The notes: generated by a model from the letters alone, not told the origin. A stretch of DNA of 64,000 nt from Begonia masoniana (GCA_022432975.1 CM039516.1:35427157-35491156), one strand, 5' to 3'; numbered from the stretch's first letter, positions 24,335 through 37,142 are shown. Program-made: numbers and translations.

Positions 24335-26429
24335 TGTAACGCCCCAATTTAAAAATCCCCAATTTAAAACCCTAATTTTGAAAACTCTAAAATTTTCCCC
24401 AAATTGATTCTTGAAATCGAGCGTTAAATCGAAAATTTAAAATTTAAAACATATTAATTGAAAACTTAATTAATACGGAAGCTTTGAACTCTTGAAACCA
24501 ACACATAATTAAAACAATAAATAAAACTTTATTTCATGATAAAAATTTCATCATAATTTTCAAAGTCTTAAATTAAAACAAAGTATTAAATATCTTTTGA
24601 AAAAGTAAAGCATACTAATTTAAATCACTTTCTTCGAAATTCACAATATTATCTTCATCTGTATGCTCGCTTGCCACTGGAGGGTTCTCAATTGCAGCAA
24701 TTTCTTCCTCAGACAAAAACTCACCTACATCACAAGTTAAAACAAAAGGTGAGAAAACTCAGTAAGTGGAGATACGTGCAAAACTTTTACTTTTACTTTT
24801 ACTTTTACCGAATCCTGTTAAGACTTAGCCATCTCATTGTCGTTCAGGCATCGTCATCTTTTACTTTTAATTTTAACGATCAAGCTCACCATCTCACTGT
24901 CGTTCAGGCTTTTGCTATCACGTTAAAACATATGCTCAAGCTCACCATCTCACTGTCATTCAGGCTTTTGCTATCGCATTTTTCTTTTACTTTTTCATAC
25001 ACATGCAAATAACCTATCTATTTTATCTTTTAAACTATTCTATGTCGATATTCTAACATACGTGCGCAATCATCGAAAACGTGTGATAAAAATAAAAAAA
25101 ATAAAAAAATAATATTTATATCTTGTGATGTAGGACCGTAGCCAAAACTTGTATTTCACTTACTTGGATTCCGAGCAATTAGCGTTTATCGGGATTTTTC
25201 AAAATTTCCAAAATAATACCCTGCTTAAATCAAATCTTTGGTATTAAAATCCTACTTAAAAAATCCAACTTCAAAGTAATTTGAGCAGAATTTACTTACG
25301 TTGCGTTATCGGGTCAGATCGGATCGTTTGGTTCGATTTGGATCAAATCGGACGGTTCCAAAATATTTCCTGCCTAATTCGAATATAAGTATTAAAATCC
25401 CACTTAATTTAATCCAACTTTAAAAGAATTTAGGCAGAATTTCCTTACCGATTAAATTTCCGATTGGTCCGGTTCGATTCGGGTCGAAAATTGGGTCGGG
25501 TCCGGTTCGGGTGAACAGTACCGGGTCGGGTCGTGAACAGTGCTCGGGTCGGTTTGGCTCACTGTTGGTTCGGTTGGCTGGGCTGGTTCAGGTTTGGTTC
25601 ACTATTGGGTCTGGTTGCCTTAATTGAACCGGTTCAGTTTTTTTTTTCTTAAAACTGAACCGCTGCTTCCTCCTCGCAGTTTTTGTCGAAGGTAAAAGGG
25701 AGAGCGAGTGAGAGTCAGACAGAGAGGGAGAGGAGAGTGCGACGAAGGCCGAGAGGCTTACTCAGGAAGTGGGTCGTCGACGGTGGCCGAGAGGTTTCGT
25801 CGAAGCTCGGCTGCCAGAGAGGAAAGATTCGTCGGAGCTCGACTGAGGGAACTTCGTCGCGTCGAAAAGCTCAACTTCCTCCTCGTATTGTCGCCGGTGA
25901 CTGAGGTAAGAGTTCTTCTTCTTTTCTGGAGAACTCGAGAGGGAGATGAGAGCTTCGGTGTGAGTTTCCTCCTCCACCGAAGGTTCTATTTATAGGGGAT
26001 GATCAGCCCCCCCCCACCTTGCACAAAATCCGCGCTCTGATCGGATTTTCCGAGCTGAGAATCAATCAACTCGGATTTTCAGAAATATCCAATCCGATCT
26101 CCATCTGAATTTGGTCACTTTCCAGACCACATTCAAACCGGATATCTTGCTGAGAAACAGTCATCCAATTCCCAAATCGGATTCTCTGTTGAATGCTCGG
26201 TAAATGCCAGATTTTCAGAGGATTGAGTTTAATTTGGTAAATTTTAATAATCGAATCTTTGATTAATTGAGCTGAAATTGGGATAATTTGATTTAATTGC
26301 TTGCTAATTAGGGCTAGGTCAGATTTCCCGCTAGGTATTGATTTAATTGACTGATTAATTAGGACTAAATTGTGGAAATTGAACCCTAATTTTAGATTGA
26401 TTTTAGGGAAATATTTTCAGAATGTTACA
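24335..26429 (-). repeat. 3' LTR of the non-autonomous element
   Basis: Contains three copies of a roughly 60-bp ctcaccatctcactgtcgtt repeat (about 24825-24975), a segment rich in ggttcgg/gggtcgg (25440-25640) and a GA-rich leader-like part near 25680-25990. Reading frames at 25683-25995 recur in the other LTR and are LTR sequence rather than genes. Confidence 0.88.
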
Positions 26430-28394
26430 ATCTACCCTCCTTAAAGAAATTTCGTCCTCGAAATTTATACAACTACAAGAATAACTTCGGTAGATTCTTC
26501 TTTTATCCTCTTCTCTTTTCTAAGTTGTTTCCTCCATGTTTCTAATTCTCCATAGAATTCTGACAAGTGAAACCTTCTTATTCTTTGATTCTCTTTATTT
26601 TTATTTCTCTTTACATATCTAATATCAATAATCCATGTATCGTCCTTGAGTTTGTAGGTTAGACTCACTAAGCTTTCGCTGCGCTACTCTAATATATAAA
26701 TATATTTGTCTATTCCTAAATATCCTCATTCATATACTTAAGCTTTCCTTATTTTGTCAACTGTTATCTATCGTTAAACCTCTATAACTATATTAATGTT
26801 GATATAATAATTGCAATTTCTTAAATATTCATTGTCCTTCAATCTTAATATCGACCTGATGTTCAATTTCTTCAATAAAATCTAACATTCATCTTTAGCT
26901 GTAATTATTATAATCTATGTACTCAATGTAAATTTCATCCTTAAAAATCCTCAAAATTGTGTTTTTCTATTTCTCATCCATATCCTCAAAATTTATTAGT
27001 TCATCAATAAAATATAAACTCCAAATTTTCCTCGAGTAATGACGGTTCTAAATTGAATATACATAAATGTCAAACCTATATATCTCAATGTCATTTGATT
27101 AACTACAACATCAAAATATCTCCAAAATAAAAGTCCAAACTTCAGAATTCTTCGAGTAATGTTTATTTAAACTAAATACCTAAATATCAATTCCATATTT
27201 AATACCTCAATTATGTCCTCAATCGATTATATTCTCAAAATCAAATTATTCACAACAATCAATCTATGCTTATCGAAATAATGATCTCTATATAAATCCT
27301 TGAGATTATTCCAATCAACTAAATCCTCAAAATTAATTCTTATTTAAAGACCTTGGTTTCATTTTGATAAACAATATTCTCAAATTTTAGTAATTCATCA
27401 ACTAAGATTTAATCTCTATGGTTTCCCAAACAATGATCTCTCTAATCACATACTTAAATATAATTCTCATAATTATGTTCACTGTATTCAACTTGATCAC
27501 CTATAATCTTGATTATTTATCAAGTATTATCTAATTCTTATACCTCCAAAAATTAAACTATGCACTTTTACACTCAATCGTTCATACATTCTTTGACTTT
27601 AATTTAATCAACTATAACCTCAAATTTTTCTTAGACTAAATATTCCAATATATGATACTCAATACTTTCACTGCTTACTGGTCACCTCTAATTGCATAAA
27701 TCCTCACATCATTAAATTCCTTTTTCTTACACTCCTTTACTAATGATGTCACTCATCTCTTCGAACAATAATCAACTTAAAAATACGTACTTCAACATAA
27801 TTCCTTAATATTATCTTGATCCCATATAATCTTTAAAATAAAATCTAATATTATTTCTAATCCTCGAAGTCATTAAAAACTTATATAACTCATTAAACAT
27901 TTAAGATGAAATCATTGAATTTCTTAACTAAATCGTATGGTATATTCTAACATCCTTTGTTTCATCCATTTCTCATTGATTAACTTTATCCACATTAATA
28001 GTTCCTTAACTCAAATCCAACTTCTAAGTACTTAAACAATATTTTTAGTAAATCCTCATATAGTATAAATCTTATGGGTGAATTATTACTGGAGACATAA
28101 ATTCCTTCAGACGTATTAGTTGGGCAATTGCATCTATAATGATTAGGATGGTTATCTCGTATCTGAAACTAGCTGTTCGCTCTATTAATCCTTCGGGGCA
28201 TAAAAAACTCAATTTTTCCCTATGAACTATTTGTGTTAAAGGATTAGGTCGATCTAAAATTTGAAATTATGGTGTACTCCGAAAAAGGATTCATAAGTGG
28301 TTGTTAATGGAGTTGAGGTTACCAAATTCTGAGGAATAGGTATCATCTAAGAATCCTTAAATTTCTAAAATGTTTCATGTTGTGATTGATATAT
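26430..28394 (-). other. non-coding interior of the non-autonomous element, 3' part
   Basis: Strongly AT-rich (many caa, taat and ctaaat words) with no recognisable domain. The only longer minus-strand frame (26668-26465, 67 codons, Lys/Arg/Glu-rich) resembles nothing I know. The loss of coding capacity fits a large retrotransposon derivative. Confidence 0.55.
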
Positions 28395-28744
28395 TGTGAC
28401 AGCCCGAAACCGGATCCGAATCGGGTTCCGGGATCGGAGCCGTCACTCCGGGACATTTACAGGAAACGGTGACTATTATTTTTTTTTTAAACTAATAGAA
28501 CAATCAAAGCAGTGAACAGAGAGGGAGAACTGCAGGGAGTAATCGAAAACATTTGCAGGGGGAGAGAGGGTTCTCTGGAATGGAAAGCAAACAAATCTCA
28601 ATAATAGATAACCGAACAGAAATAGGCATAAGATTGGCGGAAATAGAAACAGGGAACAGTGGCGGAAGATGTAGTTTCAAACTGAACCGGAGGAGAAATC
28701 AGTGGATAGCATCATCGGAAGATAAAGGCAGCAAACATAACCGG

Positions 28745-28945
28745 CAGAAGATGATGACGTCAGCCGGAAGACGTTCTGACGTCATCGGAAGACAAAGTTA
28801 TAAACTGGGCGGAAGACTTATGCCAACGTCATCGGAAGAGAAGATGACGTCAACCGGAAGGCAAAGTTATAAACTGGGCGGAAGACTTATGCCGACGTCA
28901 TCGGAAGAGAAGATGACGTCAACCGGAAGACAAATAACGTCACCG
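28745..28945. repeat. TGACGTCA-containing tandem repeat in the solo LTR
   Basis: A unit of about 70 bp (ttataaactgggcggaagac) occurs at about 28797 and 28867 with near identity. ACGTCA/TGACGT cores occur repeatedly between 28750 and 28940, several as the full palindrome TGACGTCA, each followed by ccggaag or tcggaag. Such ACGT-core palindromes are classic bZIP (CRE/as-1-like) sites. Confidence 0.75.
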
Positions 28946-29067
28946 GTAGAAGAAAAATGTGAACAGTAACCGGAAGACGCAATCGGAAGACATAGTTTTA
29001 AAGACAGAATTACAACTTTTGACAGAAAGACATATAGAAGGCAACCTCAAACAGGAAGCATAAAGGT

Positions 29068-29570
29068 TTCAAAACCTTCAAACCCGATTCAAAAGAAGTT
29101 ATAAAAATATACTTTACAATGGACAAAATTTCAAGAAGACATCCTGCACCATGACATCTTTTAACGAAGATACCTGCTGGCAGGAAGCATGAAAAACAGA
29201 AGGCATACAAGTTTCAAACTTTCACCACAGATGACAAATTTCGAGAAAACAAACTGCATGGATAGCTCTAAAATTCGAGACTATCCATGCATGACCTGAA
29301 AGGGAGAACTCAAGCAGTTCCAGAATGTTTTCAAAACCTTCAAACCCGATTCAAAAGAAGTTATAAACCAGAAGACATCCTGCACCATGACATCTTTAAC
29401 GAAGATACCTGCTGGCAGGAAGCATGAAAACAGAAGGCATACAAGTTTCAAACTTTCACCACAGATGACAAATTTCGAGAAAACAAACTGCATGGATAGC
29501 TCTAAAATTCGAGACTATCCATGCATGACCTGAAAGGGAGAACTCAAGCAGTTCCAGAATGTTTTCAAAA
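29068..29570. repeat. 262-bp tandem duplication in the solo LTR
   Basis: The segment from ttcaaaaccttcaaaccc recurs at 29330. Copy 2 is about 20 bp shorter through small deletions, for example after agaagttataaa. Both contain ctgctggcaggaagcatg and a palindromic pair gcatggatag/ctatccatgc. Confidence 0.85.
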
Positions 29571-31074
29571 CATTTAAAATATATGGATACAATCTGTCAA
29601 ATACAGAGGTTTTAAATACATCAATAACAGATTCCAAAAGTTTTACAGGAACTTGACATACATTTAAATTTTTACCAAAACAGGAGTTTTAAAACAAAAC
29701 ACAAAATCTATACAGGACTCGACTTAACTTTCAAATATACACGCTCACAGGAATACATCTTGTCTGACTGCAACAGCCAGACCCCGTGAGCTCGATCCAC
29801 CAACTACATCAGCCCGTCATTTTGAGGCACCGGGTCCTCATCTGGAATATCCGTACCTACAACAGGGAGTTCACCTATGAGCCTAAAGCTCAGTAAGAAC
29901 ATAATCAACATGCAGTGATGCAAAATGCTATGCATGCAGTTTTCAGAAAAACGGTGACAGAACATTACATTACGTTTCACTGCACATGGTGGTATAAGTG
30001 AGGCTTATAGAGGAACTGGCGCATAACATACATAACATACTGGACATGACACTTGTTAGTAATTTTGCCGGTGTCCCAGGGAAGGACAAGGTACAGGGTA
30101 TCCTTGGCGGGGATAAATTTTACATGAGTCCCAGGGAAGGACAAGAACAGGATGCCAGTCCTCGTCCACACTTAACCGTTCATTACATTACAGGATTTTA
30201 TCTTTACTTACTTCAAAACCAGTGCTGAAAACATTTGCATGATTTTACTGGAAAACGTGTATGCATGGATAAGTGCGATACTCAACATTCACAGATGGCA
30301 GAATGGATACAACAGGGAAACAGAATATAACAGAGACATGTTTAACTTAAAACATAACCTAGAACCTATCTACCCAAACCATACATAGTACCTCCAAGTT
30401 GTAGGGCCATAAGGGCCAACATAAACGTATGAACTTACCTGGTTGCTGCGGTGTCAGATGCTCGAATGTCCCTGGAATGCTTGGATCTGTAGCATGCATG
30501 AAGAGGTATAAAACAAGCTGCAATGCTAACAAATAACTTGGAAATTTATGCAGAAAACTCCACTCAGACTGGTAGAAAACAACAATGTGTTTCCACACAA
30601 AACTCGAGAGTTTTCTCCTAAATATCCTAACCTAAAACTTCAGCAAAACGCATACTTTTTGCTTGTCCAAATGTGTTAGCATTGGGAGATGTTTACCTTA
30701 GGCAGAAAACAAGGAAAACCCTAGGAGATCAAAGGTGTTTGGGTGAACTTTTGTCGCCTGGCCGAGAGAAAACAGAGGGAGAGAAGATGGAGAAGTGGAA
30801 ACTTTCACGTAGGAGGGAAGAGAAGACATATCTTCTTCAACAAGTTGCCACTTGGCACTCATCCATTGGTTTGCTTCCACCTACCTTAATTACTTCCACA
30901 TTTACCCTTCCAGTAGCTTTTAACCTAATTAATTTGTTTTGGTTACACATTAGTTTAGTTTCACTAAACATTTCCAACAACTCAACCAAAACATACGTTG
31001 TATAAATATAAATGTTAATCCCGCACAAATGGTTTCGGGAAAACAATTACATGGCAAAAATGCCGGGTGTTACA

Positions 31075-31651
31075 TATATTTTCATAATTTAGATACTAAC
31101 CATTGCACATCAATATTCTAAAGCTTTCTTGGAGGAGTCCATAAACTAGATAGGATACTAGCAAGGTTGGTTTTGTTTAATACTAAAATATCCAATCGTG
31201 ATTCACTTGCTTTTTATGCGTATCTTAGGCTCTAGAGTTTATATATGTTTTAAGGAAGTTTATTAATCGGGATCAAATCTTTTAATTGGGAGTCACTGTT
31301 ATTTTAGGTTTATGGACAGGTCTACATCACAAAGATAACTCCAAAAAAATTTAAAGATTTGTACTAAAATGCAATTTAAAATAGTTTGAAATTGATTTAA
31401 ATAAATACTTGAAGTTTTTTTTTTTTAAAATATCTATTACGGTTTCAAATCATATTTAAGATTTTATAAAAAAAATATATATTTGCAAAAGAATAAAAGG
31501 AAAATTTGAAAACTACAAAAATCATCATACTTTTATATCAAAATATAAACTTTTGATCACTTACTTGCTGATTGACAATCTTCCAGGTGCACGTGAGCAT
31601 ACAGAGTAGTATACAGAATCGTTTTATAAACCTTGTTCTCTGATACCATTT
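31075..31651 (-). other. interior of the non-autonomous element, 5' part
   Basis: AT-rich, no reading frame of note. It ends in the primer-binding-site complement at 31638-31648, next to the LTR at 31652. This would be the untranslated leader of the element. Confidence 0.5.
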
Positions 31652-33744
31652 TGTAAAGCCCCAATTTAAAAATCCTCAATTTAAAACCCTAATTTTGAAA
31701 ACCCTAAATTTTTTCCCAAATTGATTCTTGAAATCGAGCGTTAAATCGAAAATTTAAAATTTAAAACATATTAATTGAAAACTTAATTAATACGGATGCT
31801 TTGAACTCTTGAAACCAACACATAATTAAAACAATAAATAAAACTTTATTTCATGATAAAAATTTCATCATAATTTTCAAAGTCTTAAATTAAAACAAAG
31901 TATTAAATATCTTTTGAAAAAGTAAAGCATACTAATTTAAATCACTTTCTTCGAAATTCACAATATTATCTTCATCTGTATGCTCGCTTGCCACTTGAGG
32001 GTTCTCAATTGCAGCAATTTCTTCCTTAGACAAAAACTCACCTACATCACAAGTTAAAACAAAAGATGAGAAAACTCAGTAAGTGGAGATACGTGCAAAA
32101 CTTTTACTTTTACTTTTACTTTTACCGAATCCTGTTAAGACTTAGCCATCTCATTGTCGTTCAGGCATCGTCATCTTTTACTTTTAATTTTAACGATCAA
32201 GCTCACCATCTCACTGTCGTTCAGGCTTTTGCTATCACGTTAAAACATATGCTCAAGCTCACAATCTCACTGTCGTTCAGGCTTTTGCTATCGCATTTTT
32301 CTTTTACTTTTTCATACACATGCAAATAACCTATCCATTTTATCTTTTAAACTATTCTATGTCGATATTCTAACATACGTGCGCAATCATCGAAAACGTG
32401 TGATAAAAATAAAAAAAATAAAAAAATAATATTTATATCTTGTGATGTAGGGCCGTAGCCAAAACTTGTATTTCACTTACTTGGATTCCGAGCAATTAGC
32501 GTTTATCGGGATTTTTCAAAATTTCCAAAATAATACCCTGCTTAAATCAAATCTTTGATATTAAAATCCTACTTAAGAAATCCAACTTCAAAGTAATTTG
32601 AGCAGAATTTACTTACGTTGCGTTATCGGGTCAGATCGGATCGTTTGGTTCGATTTGGATCAAATCGGACGGTTCCAAAATATTTCCTGCCTAATTCGAA
32701 TATAAATATTAAAATCCCACTTAATTTAATCCAACTTTAAAAGAATTTAGGCAGAATTTCCTTACCGATTAAATTTTCGATTGGTCCGGTTCGATTCGGG
32801 TCGAAAATTGGGTCGGGTCCGGTTCGGGTGAACAGTACCGGGTCGGGTCGTGAACAGTGCTCGGGTCGGTTTGGCTCATTGTTGGTTCGGTTGGCTGGGC
32901 TGGTTCAGGTTTGGTTCACTATTGGGTCTGGTTGCCTTAATTGAACCGGTTCAGTTTTTTTTTCTTAAAACTGAACCGCTGCTTCCTCCTCGCGGTTTTT
33001 GTCGAAGGTAAAAGGGAGAGCGAGTGAGAGTCAGACAGAGAGGGAGAGGAGAGTGCGACGAAGGCCGAGAGGCTTACTCAGGAAGTGGGTCGTCGACGGT
33101 GGCCGAGAGGCTTCGTCGAAGCTCGGCTGCTAGAGAGGAAAGATTCGTCGGAGCTCGACTGAGGGAACTTCGTCGCGTCGAAAAGCTCAACTTCCTCCTC
33201 GTATTGTCGCCGGTGACTGAGGTAAGAGTTCTTCTTCTTTTCTGGAGAACTCGAGAGGGAGATGAGAGCTTCGGTGTGAGTTTCCTCCTCCACCGAAGGT
33301 TCTATTTATAGGGGATGATCAGCCCCCCCCACCTTGCACAAAATCCGCGCTCTGATCGGATTTTCCGAGCTGAGAATCAATCAACTCGGATTTTCAGAAA
33401 TATCCAATCCGATCTCCATCTGAATTTGGTCACTTTCCAGACCACATTCAAACCGGATATCTTGCTGAGAAACAGTCATCCAATTCCCAAATCGGATTCT
33501 CTGTTGAATGCTCGGTAAATGCCAGATTTTCAGAGGATTGAGTTTAATTTGGTAAATTTTAATAATCGAATCTTTGATTAATTGAGCTGAAATTGGGATA
33601 ATTTGATTTAATTGCTTGCTAATTAGGGCTAGGTCAGATTTCCCGCTAGGTATTGATTTAATTGACTGATTAATTAGGACTAAATTGTGGAAATTGAACC
33701 CAAATTTTAGATTGATTTTAGGGAAATATTTTTAGAATGTTACA
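31652..33744 (-). repeat. 5' LTR of the non-autonomous element
   Basis: Nearly collinear with 24335-26429. Differences I noted are single substitutions and 1-bp changes in runs (for example near 31703 and 33130). Ends GTTACA at 33744, directly against Sirevirus env-region sequence. Confidence 0.88.
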
Positions 33745-34611
33745 CCCATACTCCTAGCTCCCCCACATCTTCAGTAACTGCAGGCTTGGAAAAGGGAAGA
33801 AAAAGATTTTCATAGCAGGCCTCTGGGACACTGACAGAACTGGATGGTTCGAGTTCAGGTTCAGGATTCAAAGCGTCAACTGAAGATCGGAGAGACTCAA
33901 GTTCCCTGGCAACAATGCGTCTATCAGCAGCTATTTTCTAAGACAGCAAATCAAGACCGGTATCTAAGGCAATGCCCATATTCTTTTGATTCTTGTCAAG
34001 CTGACTTTGAATGGAACTGAGTGCAGTGCCAAGGCTGGCAATGGAAGTCTTCAGTTCATTGAAATGGTCCTCACTTATGACAAATCTCCTTTGATATGTC
34101 TTTGGAGTTGCAGGAGTAACTGATGGAAGTGGTGAGGAGACTTGGACATGTGGGGCTGATAGGACTAGAGGAGCATGATGGACTGGAGAGGGAGTAGGTA
34201 TAGCTTGTTGGACTGGAGAGGAAGTAGGTATAGCTTGTTGGACTGGAGATGGAGGAGCTGGAGGAGACAGAGCCGGTAAAAGAAGTGCAGGTGGAGGAGA
34301 TGGAGGATTCTCTGGAATGGGAAGGGGCACAGATGAAGGAGCAGAGATTGCCTCTGAAACATGTGCTCTTGAGGAAGGGGCAGGATGCCTTGGCATTAGA
34401 GGAGGAAGTTGGAAGCGAGAAGCCTGAGATTGAGAAGGGGAATTATCAAATGCAGGTATCTCAGAGTATCCCCTCCTTCAGCAATGGACTCCTCTGGCAG
34501 GATAAGTTTTCTCTTCCCCTTTTTGGCAACTGCTGCCTTAGCAGTATTTCTCTTAGAAACATCCAAAACAAACTCCTCTGTTCTTGTTCTCTTTATTCCC
34601 ATTTTTTTCAT
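33745..34611 (-). pseudogene. Sirevirus env-like region, 3' part
   Basis: A basic segment (34611 onward, KRTRTEEFVLDVSKRN) leads by a frame change into a Pro/Ser-rich stretch with SPVQQAIPT repeats. After this comes a possible coiled-coil helix with ISEDHFNELKTSIASL near 34100. The frame ends at about 33938. Proline-rich sequence and a C-terminal coiled coil are recurrent in env-like ORFs of Sireviruses. It is frameshifted and cut from the 3' LTR by the nested insertion. No membrane fusion function is shown. Confidence 0.55.
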
Positions 34612-34662
34612 GGTGGTTTGGGAATAGTAACTTGAAGGTTGAAGACGGAAGGGGTCTTCATC

Positions 34663-35448
34663 CTATGGAAAGACAACCTCAAGCTGCATAAATATCTTCA
34701 TGAGAAGCAGATTGTAAGGTAAAGAGGTAGCCCTGGATGACACTGCCTGAATCATCCTTCGAACAACAACAAATCCAAGATTAAAGGGGGCCTTGTGGTA
34801 AAGTGCAAACAGAACAAAAAGCTCCATTGCACTCACTTCGTCATGGTGACCACCCTTAGGGACAATATTGTACCCTATCATCTGATGAAATAACCTGGCC
34901 CTTGCGGTCAGGTGTTTGCCCTTAAGATGATCAGTGGAATGATTGGGGTCAAGAGCTATAATCTGTAGAAAACTTTGACCCTCAGAGGTACCAAAGAAAG
35001 GAGGCTCAGTGCCAGACACATACTGGTAGGGGCAACTATCTAAATGGGAGCACTCCAGAAGGGCATTAATGGACTGTGGAGTGATTTCAATATGCTTTCC
35101 ATACACAAAGCTCTTTATAGTGGAAAGATCAGAAGTAAAACTCAGATTGACATAAAACATTCTGATTGCTTCTGGGTAATAGAAGGATTCTACATCAAAC
35201 AGTCCTAATAACCCGAGATCCTTCAAGGGTTCTACAATATCCATTCCAGCTAAGTCATCAAAGTAAATACCTCGACTGGGAATTAAAGATTTGTACTTAA
35301 AGTCGTCATGGTACCTTAACTCAGCAGCTTTAGAGAGAAAGAAGAGAGATGACCACTCTTTTGCACGAGGAATCTCTCGTGGTGGACGAGCTGAGATTTT
35401 GGCCTTCTTCTTGGCTGGTTTAGGAACAGCTAAAGACGATGAAGCCAT
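34663..35448 (-). CDS. Sirevirus third ORF (env-like / putative plant transposon protein)
   Basis: An open frame of 261 codons after pol in the same orientation. It starts with a Lys/Arg-rich stretch (AKKKAKISARPPREIPRAK) that could be a nuclear signal, then a globular part with WSSLFFLSKAAELRYHDDF and ARLFHQMIGYNIVPKGGHHD. This resembles the 'putative plant transposon protein' domain common next to Sirevirus and related elements. No signal peptide is obvious. The label 'env-like' reflects position, not a demonstrated envelope role. It continues, after a stop at 34663, into the region at 34611. Confidence 0.6.
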   Translation of the reverse strand: MASSSLAVPKPAKKKAKISARPPREIPRAKEWSSLFFLSKAAELRYHDDFKYKSLIPSRGIYFDDLAGMDIVEPLKDLGLLGLFDVESFYYPEAIRMFYVNLSFTSDLSTIKSFVYGKHIEITPQSINALLECSHLDSCPYQYVSGTEPPFFGTSEGQSFLQIIALDPNHSTDHLKGKHLTARARLFHQMIGYNIVPKGGHHDEVSAMELFVLFALYHKAPFNLGFVVVRRMIQAVSSRATSLPYNLLLMKIFMQLEVVFP

Positions 35449-35861
35449 TGGAGCGATTCGAAGAAGAAAAACCTAGAGAGAAAAAAGGATTCGAGATAGA
35501 GATTTTCTGAAAGGGCGCGAAAAATGAAACGTCTCTGAGAAGAGACAGAGTTTAAAAAGAAAGGGGCATCGCCCGACGGAATGAAGTCACACGTGTAAAA
35601 CCAATTCGCCCGATGGGTCACACGTGTCGGCAGATTAAAAATACATCAACCGATGCCTATCGATAGATATGCATCTTCCGATGCCTATTGAAAACACTGC
35701 ATCTACCGATGCCTTCACAACTAAAAACTGCTCTATCACTCAAGATTCACCAATAGAGGAATAACCTTAGTTTTTCTCAACCCGAATGAGACCTAGTCTT
35801 ATTCTAATATTATTGAAGGTTTTTTCATCCAACGGTTTTGTAAATATGTCGGCCAATTGTT
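35449..35861 (-). other. spacer between RNase H and the env-like ORF
   Basis: Non-coding. At about 35640-35720 it holds three accgatgcc/ctatcgat words that echo the LTR repeat core atcggcagatg in inverse orientation. It may contain the leader of an env-like transcript, but no splice site is assigned. Confidence 0.4.
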
Positions 35862-37142
35862 CTACAGATTAACAAATTCTAAGGATATATCACCTCTTTG
35901 AACATGATCACGGATGAAGTGATATCTAACATCTATATGCTTAGTTCTAGAGTGTTGAATAGGATTTTTAGAAATGTTGATAGCACTGGTATTATCACAC
36001 CGGATAGGAATCCTATTATAAACCAGATTGTAATCTTCAAAAGTCTGTTTCATCCAAAGCATTTGTGCACAACAACTGCCTGCAGCAATATATTCACTCT
36101 CAGCAGTTGACAATGCAACAGAATTCTGTTTCTTTGAATACCAGGATACTAGAGATTCACCAAGGAACTGACATGTTCCACTGGTGCTTTTCCTATCAAC
36201 TAAACTACCAGCATAGTCAGAATCTAAGTATCAAATCATATCAAAAGAAGTACCTTTAGGATACCACAAACCAAGATCATAAGTTCCACTCAAATATTTG
36301 AAAATTCTCTTGACTGCATTTAAGTGGGATTCTCTAGGAGAAGCTTGGAATCTAGCACATAGACAAACACTAAAGAGTATATCTGGCCCACTTGCAGTCA
36401 GATATAACAGTGAACCAATCATACCACGATATTTCTTAATATCAACACTAATTTCTTTTTCATCTTTATTCAATTTAGTTGTGGTACTCATGGGAGTCTT
36501 GGAAGACTTGACAGATTCTAAACCAAATTTCTTTAGTAGTTCCTTGATGTATTTTTCTTGACAGAAGAAAATTCCATCAGGAGATTGACTAATCTGGAAA
36601 CCTAAGAAGAATTTTAGCTCCCCCATCATACTCATTTCAAATTCACTTTGCATGAGGGAGGAAAATTCATTACACATTGTGACATTAGTTGTTCCAAATA
36701 TAATGTCATCGACATAGATCTGAACTAACAGAATGTCTTGATCATTTTGCATGGTAAATAGAGTTGAGTCGGTGTTACCCTTTTTGAAATTCCTTTCCTC
36801 TAGGAAGTTCCTCAATCTATCATACCAAGCTCTAGGAGCCTGCTTAAGTCCATAAAGAGCTTTCTTAAGTCTATACACATAATCAGGTTTTGCATAGTCT
36901 TCAAATCCTAAGGGCTGCTCTACATAAACTTCTTCCTGAATATAACCATTTAAGAAAGCACTCTTAACATCCATTTGGAAGAGTGTGAAGTTTTTGTAGC
37001 ATGCATAGGCTAAGAGCATCTTAATTGATTCTAATCTAGCGACAGGTGCAAAGGTTTCCTCAAAATCTATTCCTTCTTCTTGATTGTAAACTTTAGCAAC
37101 TAATCTGGCTTTGTTTCTTACCACAATCCCATTTTCATCCAA
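35862..37142 (-). pseudogene. Sirevirus reverse transcriptase and RNase H
   Basis: From 37142 down: [47 protein letters not shown] and the catalytic YVDD in IYVDDIIFG, all copia reverse transcriptase hallmarks. A stop at about 36231 lies where RNase H begins. RNase H follows with YLDSDYAGS, LSTAESEYIAAGSC and SRTKHIDVRYHFIRD, ending at 35862. The active-site residues are still visible, but the stop separates the two domains. Confidence 0.9.

Larger units (their letters stand above)
28395..31074. mobile_element. 2.7-kb solo LTR
   Basis: Starts TGTGACAGCCCG and ends GGGTGTTACA, with a perfect 5-bp target duplication TATAT (28390-28394, 31075-31079). No primer site or coding domain is inside. 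Contains a TGACGTCA-rich repeat at 28745-28945 and a 262-bp tandem duplication at 29068-29570. Because it sits in the interior of the 24335-33744 element it is younger than that element. Confidence 0.85.
24335..33744 (-). mobile_element. non-autonomous LTR retrotransposon inserted in the Sirevirus
   Basis: Two LTRs, 24335-26429 (3') and 31652-33744 (5'), about 2.09 kb each, are nearly identical with only scattered differences. Both start TGTAA(C/A)GCCCC and end GTTACA. The primer-binding site complement CTCTGATACCA is at 31638-31648. On the minus strand ggacgaaatttctttaagga (26459-26440) leads into a polypurine-like tract next to the 3' LTR, as in gypsy elements. Flanks show ccat at 24331-24334 and 33746-33749 (tccat/cccat). 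The interior, without its own insertion, is about 2.5 kb and has no gag or pol. Confidence 0.85.

Noticed and set aside
25683..25995. Arg-rich 73-95-residue frames, repeated at 33024-33311
   Set aside because: They lie in both LTRs of the 24335-33744 element and have no domain; LTR sequence, not a gene.
28553..28969. 138-codon plus-strand frame
   Set aside because: Built from the TGACGTCA tandem repeat in a solo LTR, with internally repeated peptide; no family resemblance.
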